From positions 1,165,940 to 1,229,939 of the forward strand of contig KE159799.1 of NCBI GenBank assembly GCA_000403495.2: a stretch of DNA of 64,000 nt, in the 5' to 3' direction. The notes under the pieces were generated by a model. The model saw nothing but the letters and a program-made list of their open reading frames with translations. It did no database searches and was not told the DNA's origin. The position numbers and the translations under genes were made by a program. The DNA comes from Lachnospiraceae bacterium 10-1 (GTDB lineage: Bacteria > Bacillota > Clostridia > Lachnospirales > Lachnospiraceae). The number at the start of each line of letters is the position of its first letter. Positions within the stretch are counted from its first letter, which is position 1. Positions 17,521-26,213 of the stretch are shown here, one piece after another.

Positions 17521-18178
17521 TTATTGTGCCGCCAGATTGGTATATCCCATCAGGCTTTCATCCACCGCCCTTGCGGCTTCCCTGCCCTCCCGGATTGCCC
17601 ATACCACTAAAGACTGGCCTCTGTGCATATCGCCTGCGGTAAAAACATTTTTAACGCTGGTCTCATAGCTTCCCGGCGTGGTGTTTACATTGGTGCGCTG
17701 GTTTACCTCCACCTTAAAAGCGTCTGTTACATACTTTTGACTTCCAAGAAAGCCTGCCGCAATCAGCACAATCTCTGCCGGAAGCATCTGTTCAGAGCCT
17801 TCTATTTCTTTCATTTCCATACGTCCTGTATCGGGATTTTTTTCCCAGACAAGCTTTATAATTTTAACTGCTTTCAGATTACCGTTTTTATCTTTTACAA
17901 ATTCCTTTACCGTAGACTCATAAATTCTGGGATCATGCCCAAAAACTGCAATAGCTTCCTCCTGACCATAATCTGTTTTGCAGACCTTTGGCCACTGAGG
18001 CCAGGGGTTATCTTCCCCTCTCACCTTTGGCGCTTTTGGCATCATTTCAATCTGGGTAACTGACTTACACCCGTGGCGGATGCTGGTTCCCACACAGTCA
18101 TTTCCCGTATCTCCGCCGCCGATAATCACCACATTTTTATCCTTCGTGTTTACAAAATTTCCATCTGCAAAATCAGAG
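17521..18178 (-). pseudogene. gltD: gltD 3' fragment: glutamate synthase small subunit, C-terminal half
   Basis: From the SD codons at the insertion junction this frame encodes DFADGNFVNTKDKNVVIIGG and GDTGNDCVGTSIRHG, the NADPH-binding Rossmann motif of GltD, and ends ...NVFTAGDMHRGQSLVVWAIREG and a normal C-terminus (216 residues after the junction). It has no promoter or ribosome-binding site of its own; the first usable codon would be a GTG at 18132. The 5' half lies at 48976-49818, 30.8 kb away, separated by the mobile element. The join TCT-GAT occurs at both ends, so excision would restore one continuous gene. Confidence 0.95.
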
Positions 18179-18194
18179 AAGTGTTGTCAAGTGT
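18172..18194. other. Left attachment junction (att) of the mobile element
   Basis: ATCAGAG (18172-18178) is repeated at the right junction. Just inside the element, TGTTGTCAAGTGT (18182-18194) is matched in inverted orientation at the right end by ACAGTTCACAACA (48957-48969), 11 of 13 positions. Such imperfect terminal inverted repeats are expected for the arm sites of a large serine recombinase. Confidence 0.8.
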
Positions 18195-18348
18195 GTTTGT
18201 AAAATTATTTTCGATAAGAATCTGAAATTTTGAACATCAGAAGAAGAACTTCAATATCTTAGAATATTACGGAATGAACGCAACCAATAGAGTTACAGTT
18301 TACAAAAGAAGTGAAGAATTATTTCTATAATCATCATACATATAAACA

Positions 18349-18367
18349 GGCGGTCACGATGACCGCC
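18349..18367 (-). terminator. Hairpin at the end of the cargo operon
   Basis: GGCGGTCA and its exact complement around a CGA loop, 115 bases beyond the YARHG gene stop. There is no long T run, so it may be a terminator or a 3' stabilising structure. Confidence 0.5.
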
Positions 18368-18481
18368 GATAAAACTTACACTTTTGGAAAACCAAAAATC
18401 TGTTCTTTTTTTACCTCAATCACGCAAAACCATATTCATAGACTCATAATCTCCAATCCCAAAACACGGCCTTAGCTATTA

Positions 18482-19093
18482 TTACCGAAACCCTTCCCTT
18501 GTCTCAATATTAACAATAAGATCTACATTTGCGTGTTCAAATTCATTAAGTTCGCCATTCGAAACATCATTATGCTCCAATTCATTATACCAGTCATACT
18601 GAATATAATGATTAAAATATCTGCCGCCTTCCTTAAATGGAAATCCATGACGAGCATATATTTCATTTCTTGCAAATCCAAGTAAATCTTCAAAACTATA
18701 CTCTTCATCATACTTTAATTCGTATAATTCGTCCTCAGTCAGGTATTCATCTGCACTGTCGGGAAAAATAAATCCATCAGCATCAAAAACACTGTCCGAT
18801 TCAGCTTCCTCCACCGAAACTCCAGTTTCAACTGCTGCCGCTTCCTCCGTGGCGGCCATGGAATCACTACTGCTTCCATCAGACAAAGCATCCAGCACTC
18901 CTGGATAATGGACTTCCATATATCTGCTAATCCAAGGGGAAGTTCCTGCCTGAGATGAACGAATAAGGTCTACTATAAAAAGTCCAATGAGAATAGCTAT
19001 TATCCAAGTTGCTACCTTTTTTGACATGGATTTTACAGTATATTTTTTTCTTGTATTCTCAGCATTTTCTGTCTTGTCTTCTTCCATTTCCAT
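18482..19093 (-). CDS. Membrane-anchored YARHG-domain protein
   Basis: 203 residues. One transmembrane helix near residues 27-44 (VATWIIAILIGLFIVDLI), an acidic Ser/Ala/Glu-rich linker, and a C-terminal YARHG domain (FARNEIYARHGFPFKEGGRYF, slightly split here by the family spacing) that is thought to be extracellular in many Firmicutes. Its role is unknown. It is the last gene of the cargo operon, 10 bases after the membrane GTPase gene, so it may assist at the membrane. Confidence 0.75.
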   Translation of the reverse strand: MEMEEDKTENAENTRKKYTVKSMSKKVATWIIAILIGLFIVDLIRSSQAGTSPWISRYMEVHYPGVLDALSDGSSSDSMAATEEAAAVETGVSVEEAESDSVFDADGFIFPDSADEYLTEDELYELKYDEEYSFEDLLGFARNEIYARHGFPFKEGGRYFNHYIQYDWYNELEHNDVSNGELNEFEHANVDLIVNIETREGFR

Positions 19094-19103
19094 CGACCTT
19101 CCT

Positions 19104-21785
19104 TTACAGTATAATCCACATCGCAGGTCTTAACCCGCCATTTCTGTTATTAACCGTATTACCGCCATCACTTATTGCCCCTTTGGAATCAACAATAGCA
19201 GCGTAGGAGTTGTTTCCGCCTGGTGTTCTCAACCAACACCATTCAGCTTTTATTCCCCCTTCCTTCGGAATCCTATCCTGATCAGACGAAAACAGTGTTC
19301 TCATTTCTGAATCACTTAGCAAAAAAACTGCATCAACAGTATTTTCTCCGCCGCTCGTTCCATATTCTGGGTTTCCATTATTTGATATCATTGTTGAAAA
19401 TATCATTCTTTTTTCACGGTCATCAAAATCACATAAAAAATCTGTGTTAAGAAATTTCCTGACACTGCTATCCCTCCAGGTAATTCCAGTCAAAGTATCA
19501 TTATATGCTTTTTGGCAGATAACCGTTTCGGTTATTACCAACGCCATATCCTTATCTACTCGAATAACTCTCCATTTATATTTTCCAAACGCAAGGTTTC
19601 TCCTTTCACCATTCTTTATAAGTTTAGGGAAGAGAAGTCTTACATTCTGCTTGGCATCCTTATAATCACCGAGCTTGTTATATTCATCAAGCGCAACCTT
19701 TGGATTACCTTGTTCCGCCTCCTTTTTAGCAATCAAATACCGCACTTCCAAATATTTTGAATGCGTGTCCTTATAGTTTCCAAGACGCTTAAAACAATCG
19801 CAGGCCCTTTTATATTTTCCTTCATTCACCAGAATTTTTCCATACTGATACAAAGATTCAGCGGCATAGTCAGCAGAATCTTTATAATCCTTAATGGCAG
19901 TGAACTGTTTTGCCGCCTCCTCAAAATTATTCCCTTCAAACATTCGCTTTGCATAACTATAGCACTGCGCTGTTACAGTTTTGGCGCGTTCTTGTGCATC
20001 ACGATAATTTCCCAAACGCATGAATTCATCATAAGCTTTGCCAAATTCTCTATCAGAAAGAAATTTCTCAGCTTTTTTATAGCGTTCCAACAATGCTTTT
20101 GCCGTTAAAACATCTTCAAAAGAATCTTCACCTACTATTTTACTTGAGGCAGCAAGTATGTCTTTGAATCTAACATTATTTTGACTGGCTATCCACCCAA
20201 TCGGTTCTATTACACCAAACGGACTGAATGGCGTTCCTTCTTCTGCCATATGACCCATCGCACTTGACGGAAAGTATTGCACTTTAGAAAATACGCTCTC
20301 CAAATTATTAATCGTATTTGCCATTCCTATTGAAATCATATAATTTCTGCAAGCTGTATTTCTCGCAATATTAATGTCATCATTGAATTTGGCTGGATTA
20401 GATTGGTACATTTTTTCAATCGCTCTTAATCCAATTTTATTTTTCACAGCTTTTAAGTCCGCTTTATTGATAATGACCGCAACTGGAATTTTTATCATTT
20501 TATTTGAAGAACGGTTACTTAATCTCGAAAATTGCTGTATAAATTCAATTATTACATCCTCTGCATTCGCTTCATTATCAGCAAAGCTGTTATCCGGTAT
20601 CATCTGTCCATTCTTTTCACTCTCGTTTCGCACAGCCTTTATTGTTGTCGGATCAATAATAATCAAAACTCCATCTGTATATCCAAAATTCAGCGGATTC
20701 TGCTCATATACACCACTGATAAGCACCTCATCCGGGACATCATATACCACAAGGGTGTCTTTGAATCCATCCTCATATTTATGTACCATGCTATATGTAA
20801 CAATAGAGGTCTTAGACGACTCAGATGTATTTCCGGTCATGAACATTTTTTCCAGTGCATCAAACTCTTCTTTTGGAAACGGTTCAATCTTAACATTATC
20901 CGCATTTCCCGTCATGCGGTACAAATGTTGAAAAGAAGCTAAAAATGCACTCTTCCCTGATGTATCCCCACCTATCAATTGAAGGGTAAATTCCCTGGCT
21001 CCCGTTGCTGCCAGTGGCTTTTCGCATTCTGGACAGACACTTTCAAGACGGGAACGGCCTGATATTAAAGAACATGGCAAAAATTTCCCACATCCGCATC
21101 TTGCTGTTAATATTCCCGTATCCCCAGGGACTAAATCCTTATGTATTTTGCCGCATGAAGGGCATACATATCCTGGCACTTTAAAAGATCGGTAACAATA
21201 GGTACAATGCTGTTCGTTTCTTTTCGCTTTATCTATCAGATTAAAAAAGGGAGTAACTATCAATGTGACAATCTTCAAGATAATAAGCAACAATCCATGT
21301 ATAATACTTGCAATCCACAAATATATTGTTCCAAACACAACCCTGAACACCATTTCAATAAAGCCAATAACTGTTAAAGGTATATGTATAAAAGAAAGCA
21401 AAAACAGCCTTAATTTTGAATCCGATTCATAAATGCCAAGATGGTATGCCACACCAGCGGCACTAAGCAATAGCCATGTCCTGTCTGAGAGAAAGTTGTG
21501 GGCATCCCTATAAATATAACGGCGTTGATATTGTCCTGTCCCTCTGAAATAGCTGAATGTCAATCCGCTATTATATTTTTCTTTCCATTTATCCCTGTTA
21601 AAAAACATAGCACGAATTTGTGTTAATATAATCCCCAGTATAGACAAATAAAATGCGGCATGAATAATAAACCTCACAACTGGCGGCAATATATTCACAA
21701 AATGCACAGACATATTCCATGCATTCTTTATCCATGAAAAAAAAATGCTTACATGTTCAGCAACAGCAGATGGCATTGAATCCAT
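19104..21785 (-). CDS. Membrane zinc-ribbon GTPase with helical repeats and C-terminal DUF6273 domain
   Basis: 893 residues. Order: membrane helices within residues 35-60 and 125-180; zinc-ribbon cysteines (CTYC, CPSC, RCGCG, CPEC) at about 194-254; a GTPase-like domain with P-loop GGDTSGKS (272-279), a YDVPDE switch-type motif and VIINKADL (NKxD) guanine specificity; TPR-like repeats (AYDEFMRLGNYRDAQERAK and similar, several copies) at about 570-720; and a DUF6273-type tail (WRDSSVRKFLNTDF ... GGLRPAMWI). It resembles the DO-GTPase group named in surveys of NTP-dependent conflict systems. GGAGG precedes the ATG. It probably places the system at the membrane; DUF6273 may sense or bind a surface ligand, which is speculation. 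Confidence 0.75.
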   Translation of the reverse strand: MDSMPSAVAEHVSIFFSWIKNAWNMSVHFVNILPPVVRFIIHAAFYLSILGIILTQIRAMFFNRDKWKEKYNSGLTFSYFRGTGQYQRRYIYRDAHNFLSDRTWLLLSAAGVAYHLGIYESDSKLRLFLLSFIHIPLTVIGFIEMVFRVVFGTIYLWIASIIHGLLLIILKIVTLIVTPFFNLIDKAKRNEQHCTYCYRSFKVPGYVCPSCGKIHKDLVPGDTGILTARCGCGKFLPCSLISGRSRLESVCPECEKPLAATGAREFTLQLIGGDTSGKSAFLASFQHLYRMTGNADNVKIEPFPKEEFDALEKMFMTGNTSESSKTSIVTYSMVHKYEDGFKDTLVVYDVPDEVLISGVYEQNPLNFGYTDGVLIIIDPTTIKAVRNESEKNGQMIPDNSFADNEANAEDVIIEFIQQFSRLSNRSSNKMIKIPVAVIINKADLKAVKNKIGLRAIEKMYQSNPAKFNDDINIARNTACRNYMISIGMANTINNLESVFSKVQYFPSSAMGHMAEEGTPFSPFGVIEPIGWIASQNNVRFKDILAASSKIVGEDSFEDVLTAKALLERYKKAEKFLSDREFGKAYDEFMRLGNYRDAQERAKTVTAQCYSYAKRMFEGNNFEEAAKQFTAIKDYKDSADYAAESLYQYGKILVNEGKYKRACDCFKRLGNYKDTHSKYLEVRYLIAKKEAEQGNPKVALDEYNKLGDYKDAKQNVRLLFPKLIKNGERRNLAFGKYKWRVIRVDKDMALVITETVICQKAYNDTLTGITWRDSSVRKFLNTDFLCDFDDREKRMIFSTMISNNGNPEYGTSGGENTVDAVFLLSDSEMRTLFSSDQDRIPKEGGIKAEWCWLRTPGGNNSYAAIVDSKGAISDGGNTVNNRNGGLRPAMWIIL

Positions 21786-21803
21786 TGTCCCCGACCTCCT
21801 ATT

Positions 21804-22148
21804 CTACATCTCCTGCCCGTTTTCCTCTGTTTCGCTTGATTCTTCTTGAGACAAATTATCTTCATCCTGCATTTCATGGGCATGAGATCTGTTTTCATGC
21901 GGATCCTCTATCTGATAATAATCAGGATTATTCATTCTCTCATTAAACTCTTCCTGATCCAACCCCTCGGCTTCTGCCTTTTCTGCTTCGCGCCAATGCT
22001 CGTGACCGGCTTTATGCCCAAGATCATACTTTCCTTCTATAGGCTTTCCAGTATTGGCATCTAAAAACTGTCCTTTTTCATTTTTTTCAGCCCTTTTTTC
22101 TACCTCTTCACGGACACTTGCACGTATGTACGGTCTATGCAACGCCAT
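21804..22148 (-). CDS. GH-E-type HNH/Endonuclease VII nuclease-like protein (putative effector)
   Basis: 114 residues. The segment YDLGHKAGHEHWREAEKAEA (41-60) and NNPDYYQIEDPHENRSHAHE (73-92) match the GH-E toxin nuclease domain of the HNH/EndoVII group, with the conserved Gly-His (44-45), Gly-His-Glu (48-50), Asn86 and His89. In known polymorphic toxins this domain is the C-terminal warhead of a large secreted protein; here it stands alone with an acidic tail. The ATG at 22148 follows GAGGAGG; it begins two bases after the DUF2185 stop codon, so the two are coupled. I infer that it is the DNA-cutting effector of the cargo system. Confidence 0.75.
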   Translation of the reverse strand: MALHRPYIRASVREEVEKRAEKNEKGQFLDANTGKPIEGKYDLGHKAGHEHWREAEKAEAEGLDQEEFNERMNNPDYYQIEDPHENRSHAHEMQDEDNLSQEESSETEENGQEM

Positions 22149-22150
22149 AG

Positions 22151-22465
22151 TCAAGCCTCCTCTATATTCCTGCCGAAATCAAAGTCCTCAACCATTCGAA
22201 AACACTTCTCATCTTCATCTTTCTCAAATGCACTGTATTCCGCAGAATCCAGGTAAGGCCTTATGCTTTTGTCGATATCCAGTATAGTCTGGATATCATA
22301 AATTTTAATATTATCCGGATCATCTACATATTGCTGATCCTCTTCTCCCGTAAAAAAACGCCATCCACTATCGTTCCCTTCCCCTTTTTCACGATACATA
22401 AACCTTACAAGTTTTCTTTCTTCCACAAGCATTCTCGAAGCCATAACAAATCCAATATTTCTCAT
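22151..22465 (-). CDS. DUF2185 / Imm33-like immunity protein
   Basis: 104 residues. The pattern FVMASRMLVEERKLVRFMYRE, then DSGWRFFTGEEDQQYVDDPD and YDIQTILDIDKSIRPYLDS, matches DUF2185 proteins, which act as immunity proteins for toxin domains. It immediately precedes the GH-E nuclease gene (two-base gap), the usual intimate arrangement of toxin and antidote. GGAGGAAG lies before the ATG. Neutralising the neighbouring nuclease is inferred from order and family. Confidence 0.75.
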   Translation of the reverse strand: MRNIGFVMASRMLVEERKLVRFMYREKGEGNDSGWRFFTGEEDQQYVDDPDNIKIYDIQTILDIDKSIRPYLDSAEYSAFEKDEDEKCFRMVEDFDFGRNIEEA

Positions 22466-22476
22466 ATCACTTCCTC

Positions 22477-24987
22477 CTATTTTCTGAATCCGCCAAATAA
22501 TTTAGAAACGATAGAACCATCTCTTTCCTTTATTTCATCAGCTGCATCATCAATAATATTTTCATAATATTTGCGCATACTCTTGTCTGACAAAAGTTTA
22601 CCCAAGGCATCCAGATTCTTCTTTTTAAGTCCAGAATTTACAATAGAGCTGCTCAAAATGCTCTCAAGCTTCCTCTTAGTTCTTGCGTTAGGACTTGCAT
22701 AAATAAATTCAAGTGTTCTTTCCCATTTTTCTGGATTTGATTCAGCTGTCATAACAAGTGCGGACATATACTGTTTAAGAAAAATATCCGGACTCTCCAA
22801 TAACAAATCAAGGATAAACCACTGGTCCTCTCTGGTTGTCTTAATCTTTAACAGTGCAGATATCAGCCGTGCAACATAATTTTTTGATAAAACAGAAGGA
22901 AAATCCTGTTTTATATACGGCTTCAAACACATTTTAACAGAATCTCCTTTTTTCATATGCAGCAAATTATCTATCGCTACAATATGGGCAGAATTTGTAC
23001 AAACAGTGTCTTTCGGGAGGTTTTTCTGTATAGATGCTGCAAAAATTTCAGAGTCCTGTCCCTCCACGTTTACCCTGCCATCAAGAAGCTCATAGATTTT
23101 TTCCTTTGTTTTCTCATCAAAACAGGCTGCGCTGACTGCTCTTTCTGAAAATGCTTCCAGTTCCATTATGTTCTCCGCATCTTCAATATAATGGCGTACA
23201 AGCATCTGTTCCTTATCATACATACCATATTCTGATAAATCCCCGCATAATAAGAACATATCGTCAAGAGTCAAGCCTCTACCACTGCTTACTACAATAA
23301 CATGGTCTACTACAGAATCAAAAATCTCTGGTTCATAAGTCTTAATACCATCTAACAAGAATTTAAGTGCATCATCTCCAACTACTTTTTTTAGTGTCAA
23401 CAATATGCGTTTGTATGAGCTGTCCGTCATTGGCTTTTTTTCACATGATGTAACACAGTATGAAACAATCAATTTTGCCGATTCACCCTTCCTTAGTATA
23501 TCACGGCATAACATACAATAGATCTCTAAGAAGAGAACAGCATCAGAAGAATCATATAACCTTATTACTTCAGCATATTCATCTGCAACTGACATATCCG
23601 TTAAAAGTTTTCCAACATCCTCAACAAATGGTCCTCCCTTAACTTCATCCCAAAAAGCTGTAATTCCACCCTTCTTATAATCAGTGAAAAACACTTCCTT
23701 TGCTCTGTCCCTAATAATCTCTGACAATCTCGTCTTCGCGTCAGGATCTCCTACCACGTCAGATACATCCCCTACCCAATTAAGAATAGGAAATGATTTT
23801 TCCAAGCTGCTTTTTATAAATTGACCAAGCCGGCAATTAACCTTTTCATATATCTCGGAAATAATATTCGTCTTATAAATCTTATATTTAGACAATACTG
23901 AAAGTGCTTTGGCATATTCTTCCGGAGAACCAAAAGAATCTCCGCATAATATTTCATATGCTTTCGCAAGTGCATTAAAATCAGCTGAAGGAAAATGAAT
24001 ATCGAATGATTGCAAAAATTCTCTCGAAAACCTTTCATGCATTCCATCAAAGGATGATATTATATTAAAAAATTCTCCCAATGATTCCATATTAAATTCT
24101 GCCTTCTTGTTTTCTCCGTCTAAAACTACATAAGGCGAATCATTAAGAATGCGCACCTGATTGGACTTGTCCTTTGAAGCAACTCCAACAATCATAGCCC
24201 GCAAACGGGTATGGTTAGCTGGAGAGCTTTGCTGTTGCTGTGAAAAGCTGCCATCTTCTTTCACATAATATATATTGGAATTGATGAATTTATCCATTCG
24301 TGTGGCAAATGGAATGTTTGATGCAATTCTTGGCGAAAATGCCAGTTCAATTGCACCTATCCACATTTCTATATTTTCCGATGATTCATCTTTTATTACA
24401 AGATATTTCCTTTTGTCAAGCGGCAGCAAAAATTGGCCAAGAATAAAAGCAACAGCTTTCTTTAATGCATCTGCCCTACCATCCTTAATAAAATTTCCTA
24501 TTTTGCTAAAAGAATAAAACGGGCTTTCACTTGCTCTTATTTCCCTGCATTCCAAATCTGCTGGTTCATTTTCATAATAATACGCCTCATTATTTTCCCG
24601 GGCTGTCCAAACCTTCCTATCGTGAAAAATCTCAAAAGGATAAAGATATTTAAAATTCCCTATAATAGCATGATTCAAATACATACCCGGACGTTTTGCA
24701 AAATCCCCGGTCACAGACAAATCATATGGAATTGGATGAAAGGAGTTTAAGAAACTAAACCCTGCATCCGGCACAGCATAAAGATATGCATCATCCATAA
24801 AATCCGGTTCACTAAACGACTGCTTTTTCTGTAATGAATTCATAACAAGCTGCAGATCAACGATATCTTCTTTATATAAATCAGAGCAACAGGCATATAC
24901 CTTAAACCCATCACTCAAAATCGGCTGACCAGAACGTAGTATATCTACACCATGTCTGCATCTTGTGTAAATCAGATCATAATACAT
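22477..24987 (-). CDS. GTPase-associated protein 1 (GAP1)-like protein
   Basis: 836 residues, no membrane helix. The N-terminus (YDLIYTRCRHGVDILRSG ... GFKVYACCSDL) and a following block (PGMYLNHAIIGNF, AYYYENEPADLE) resemble the GAP1 N-terminal domain that accompanies TRAFAC-type GTPases in predicted conflict systems. The C-terminal two thirds are alpha-helical repeats without a motif I can name. AAGGAG precedes the ATG. It lies directly after the soluble GTPase gene (32-base gap) and before the immunity gene, so it may link GTPase state to the nuclease. Confidence 0.65.
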   Translation of the reverse strand: MYYDLIYTRCRHGVDILRSGQPILSDGFKVYACCSDLYKEDIVDLQLVMNSLQKKQSFSEPDFMDDAYLYAVPDAGFSFLNSFHPIPYDLSVTGDFAKRPGMYLNHAIIGNFKYLYPFEIFHDRKVWTARENNEAYYYENEPADLECREIRASESPFYSFSKIGNFIKDGRADALKKAVAFILGQFLLPLDKRKYLVIKDESSENIEMWIGAIELAFSPRIASNIPFATRMDKFINSNIYYVKEDGSFSQQQQSSPANHTRLRAMIVGVASKDKSNQVRILNDSPYVVLDGENKKAEFNMESLGEFFNIISSFDGMHERFSREFLQSFDIHFPSADFNALAKAYEILCGDSFGSPEEYAKALSVLSKYKIYKTNIISEIYEKVNCRLGQFIKSSLEKSFPILNWVGDVSDVVGDPDAKTRLSEIIRDRAKEVFFTDYKKGGITAFWDEVKGGPFVEDVGKLLTDMSVADEYAEVIRLYDSSDAVLFLEIYCMLCRDILRKGESAKLIVSYCVTSCEKKPMTDSSYKRILLTLKKVVGDDALKFLLDGIKTYEPEIFDSVVDHVIVVSSGRGLTLDDMFLLCGDLSEYGMYDKEQMLVRHYIEDAENIMELEAFSERAVSAACFDEKTKEKIYELLDGRVNVEGQDSEIFAASIQKNLPKDTVCTNSAHIVAIDNLLHMKKGDSVKMCLKPYIKQDFPSVLSKNYVARLISALLKIKTTREDQWFILDLLLESPDIFLKQYMSALVMTAESNPEKWERTLEFIYASPNARTKRKLESILSSSIVNSGLKKKNLDALGKLLSDKSMRKYYENIIDDAADEIKERDGSIVSKLFGGFRK

Positions 24988-25019
24988 AAAATCTCCTTCC
25001 CGATACCACTATACCAGTA

Positions 25020-26192
25020 TCAATCTATAAACTTTTCTTCCTTAAACAGCCAAAGAACCGGATCTAAAATCCTATGAGGTTTTATGTTTTCATTTACAGA
25101 ACCCTGTGTCTCAGGCGGTTCTCCGTAACTGGAAACCCCAAAGAAATAAAAATTTTTAAAATTCGACTCCAATGCAGCAATAAATGACCCTTCTCCAATT
25201 CCATAGAGCCAATCTCTGATTTCCTCATTTACCTGCGAAATCTCCGTCAGGTTTACCTTACCCCTGGAAAATGTCATACTAGGTTTTCGAACCACAGCTC
25301 CTGCCGGAAGTGAATCCAACTGAAGAATTGTATCAAATTTTGTCAGAACGACAGCAACTGGTATTGTCAACATCTTATTCGTATTTAGCCCTCTTGCTGC
25401 TTTTATGTAAGCAGCAACACTATTGACTATATCTTCTGCACTATTTGTATCCCCTTCTGAAGCTCCGGAATTTCTTCTCACATCAGGGTTAATCATCCTC
25501 CGAAGATTAGTGAGAATCAATGGATCCAATGTAATAATAATTGCGTTAGATGCATTAATGTATCCGCATATTGCTGATGACGGATCCAGCCTTTCTGAAT
25601 GATCCTCTCCTGCTCCATCATAAATTGTAAATGTATATGTAGGCGTAGTGTTACTCTTTTGCCTCATCAGATTCTTAATCTGCCAAAGCTGGGGCTTCAG
25701 CCTATCTCCCAGTTCTGTAGGATCAGTCGGTCTCGGGGGGATATGATTCTCGTAAATATTTGTATAATTCTCCCTTTGGACATCCCTCGTGTACTTATTT
25801 TGTGCTGACAAGGCAATCCTCAATTCAGAAACCCGGCTTAACTCATGAAGCATAACTGTAATAAAATTGGTTTTTCCAGACGATGATACTCCTATAATAC
25901 AAAATGGAAGGCTTCCGTCAGCATCAAGAGCACCTAGTGGAATAACTCCTTTTGCTTCTTCTGGTATTTGCTTGTTATATTCTCCACATTCAGGGCAAAG
26001 CCTTACCGTTGCCATCCTTCCACAATGCTCACAGCGTATGGAAGGTTTTTTCTTTTCCGCAGATGTCTTAGGATAAGTTGTCTCACCACAATCAGGACAT
26101 ACATATTTAATTCTTTCTTTATCATACTCACTAAAGCAGAACGGACAGGTAAACTTTCCGCGATTCATAAATTTGTTAAATATCCCAGCCAT
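25020..26192 (-). CDS. Zinc-ribbon GTPase, DO-GTPase-like
   Basis: 390 residues. Two N-terminal zinc ribbons (CPFC/CPDC at 16-35 and CEHC/CPEC at 54-69) precede a P-loop domain: GVSSSGKT (101-108), a YDGAGED segment in the switch-II position, and VVLTKFD (TKxD) as the base-specificity motif. Related in layout to the membrane GTPase at 19104-21785, but soluble. Strong GAGGAGG ribosome-binding site. Zinc ribbons of this kind also occur in the scaffold protein upstream, suggesting a shared complex. It likely acts as the switch of the cargo system. Confidence 0.75.
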   Translation of the reverse strand: MAGIFNKFMNRGKFTCPFCFSEYDKERIKYVCPDCGETTYPKTSAEKKKPSIRCEHCGRMATVRLCPECGEYNKQIPEEAKGVIPLGALDADGSLPFCIIGVSSSGKTNFITVMLHELSRVSELRIALSAQNKYTRDVQRENYTNIYENHIPPRPTDPTELGDRLKPQLWQIKNLMRQKSNTTPTYTFTIYDGAGEDHSERLDPSSAICGYINASNAIIITLDPLILTNLRRMINPDVRRNSGASEGDTNSAEDIVNSVAAYIKAARGLNTNKMLTIPVAVVLTKFDTILQLDSLPAGAVVRKPSMTFSRGKVNLTEISQVNEEIRDWLYGIGEGSFIAALESNFKNFYFFGVSSYGEPPETQGSVNENIKPHRILDPVLWLFKEEKFID

Positions 26193-26213
26193 TGGAACCT
26201 CCTCATTGAAATA

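Noticed and set aside
18232-18330. Forward open stretch ending YYGMNATNRVTVYKRSEELFL
   Set aside because: No start with a ribosome-binding site and only about 30 codons. It may be the tail of a lost gene at the element's left end, but this cannot be shown.
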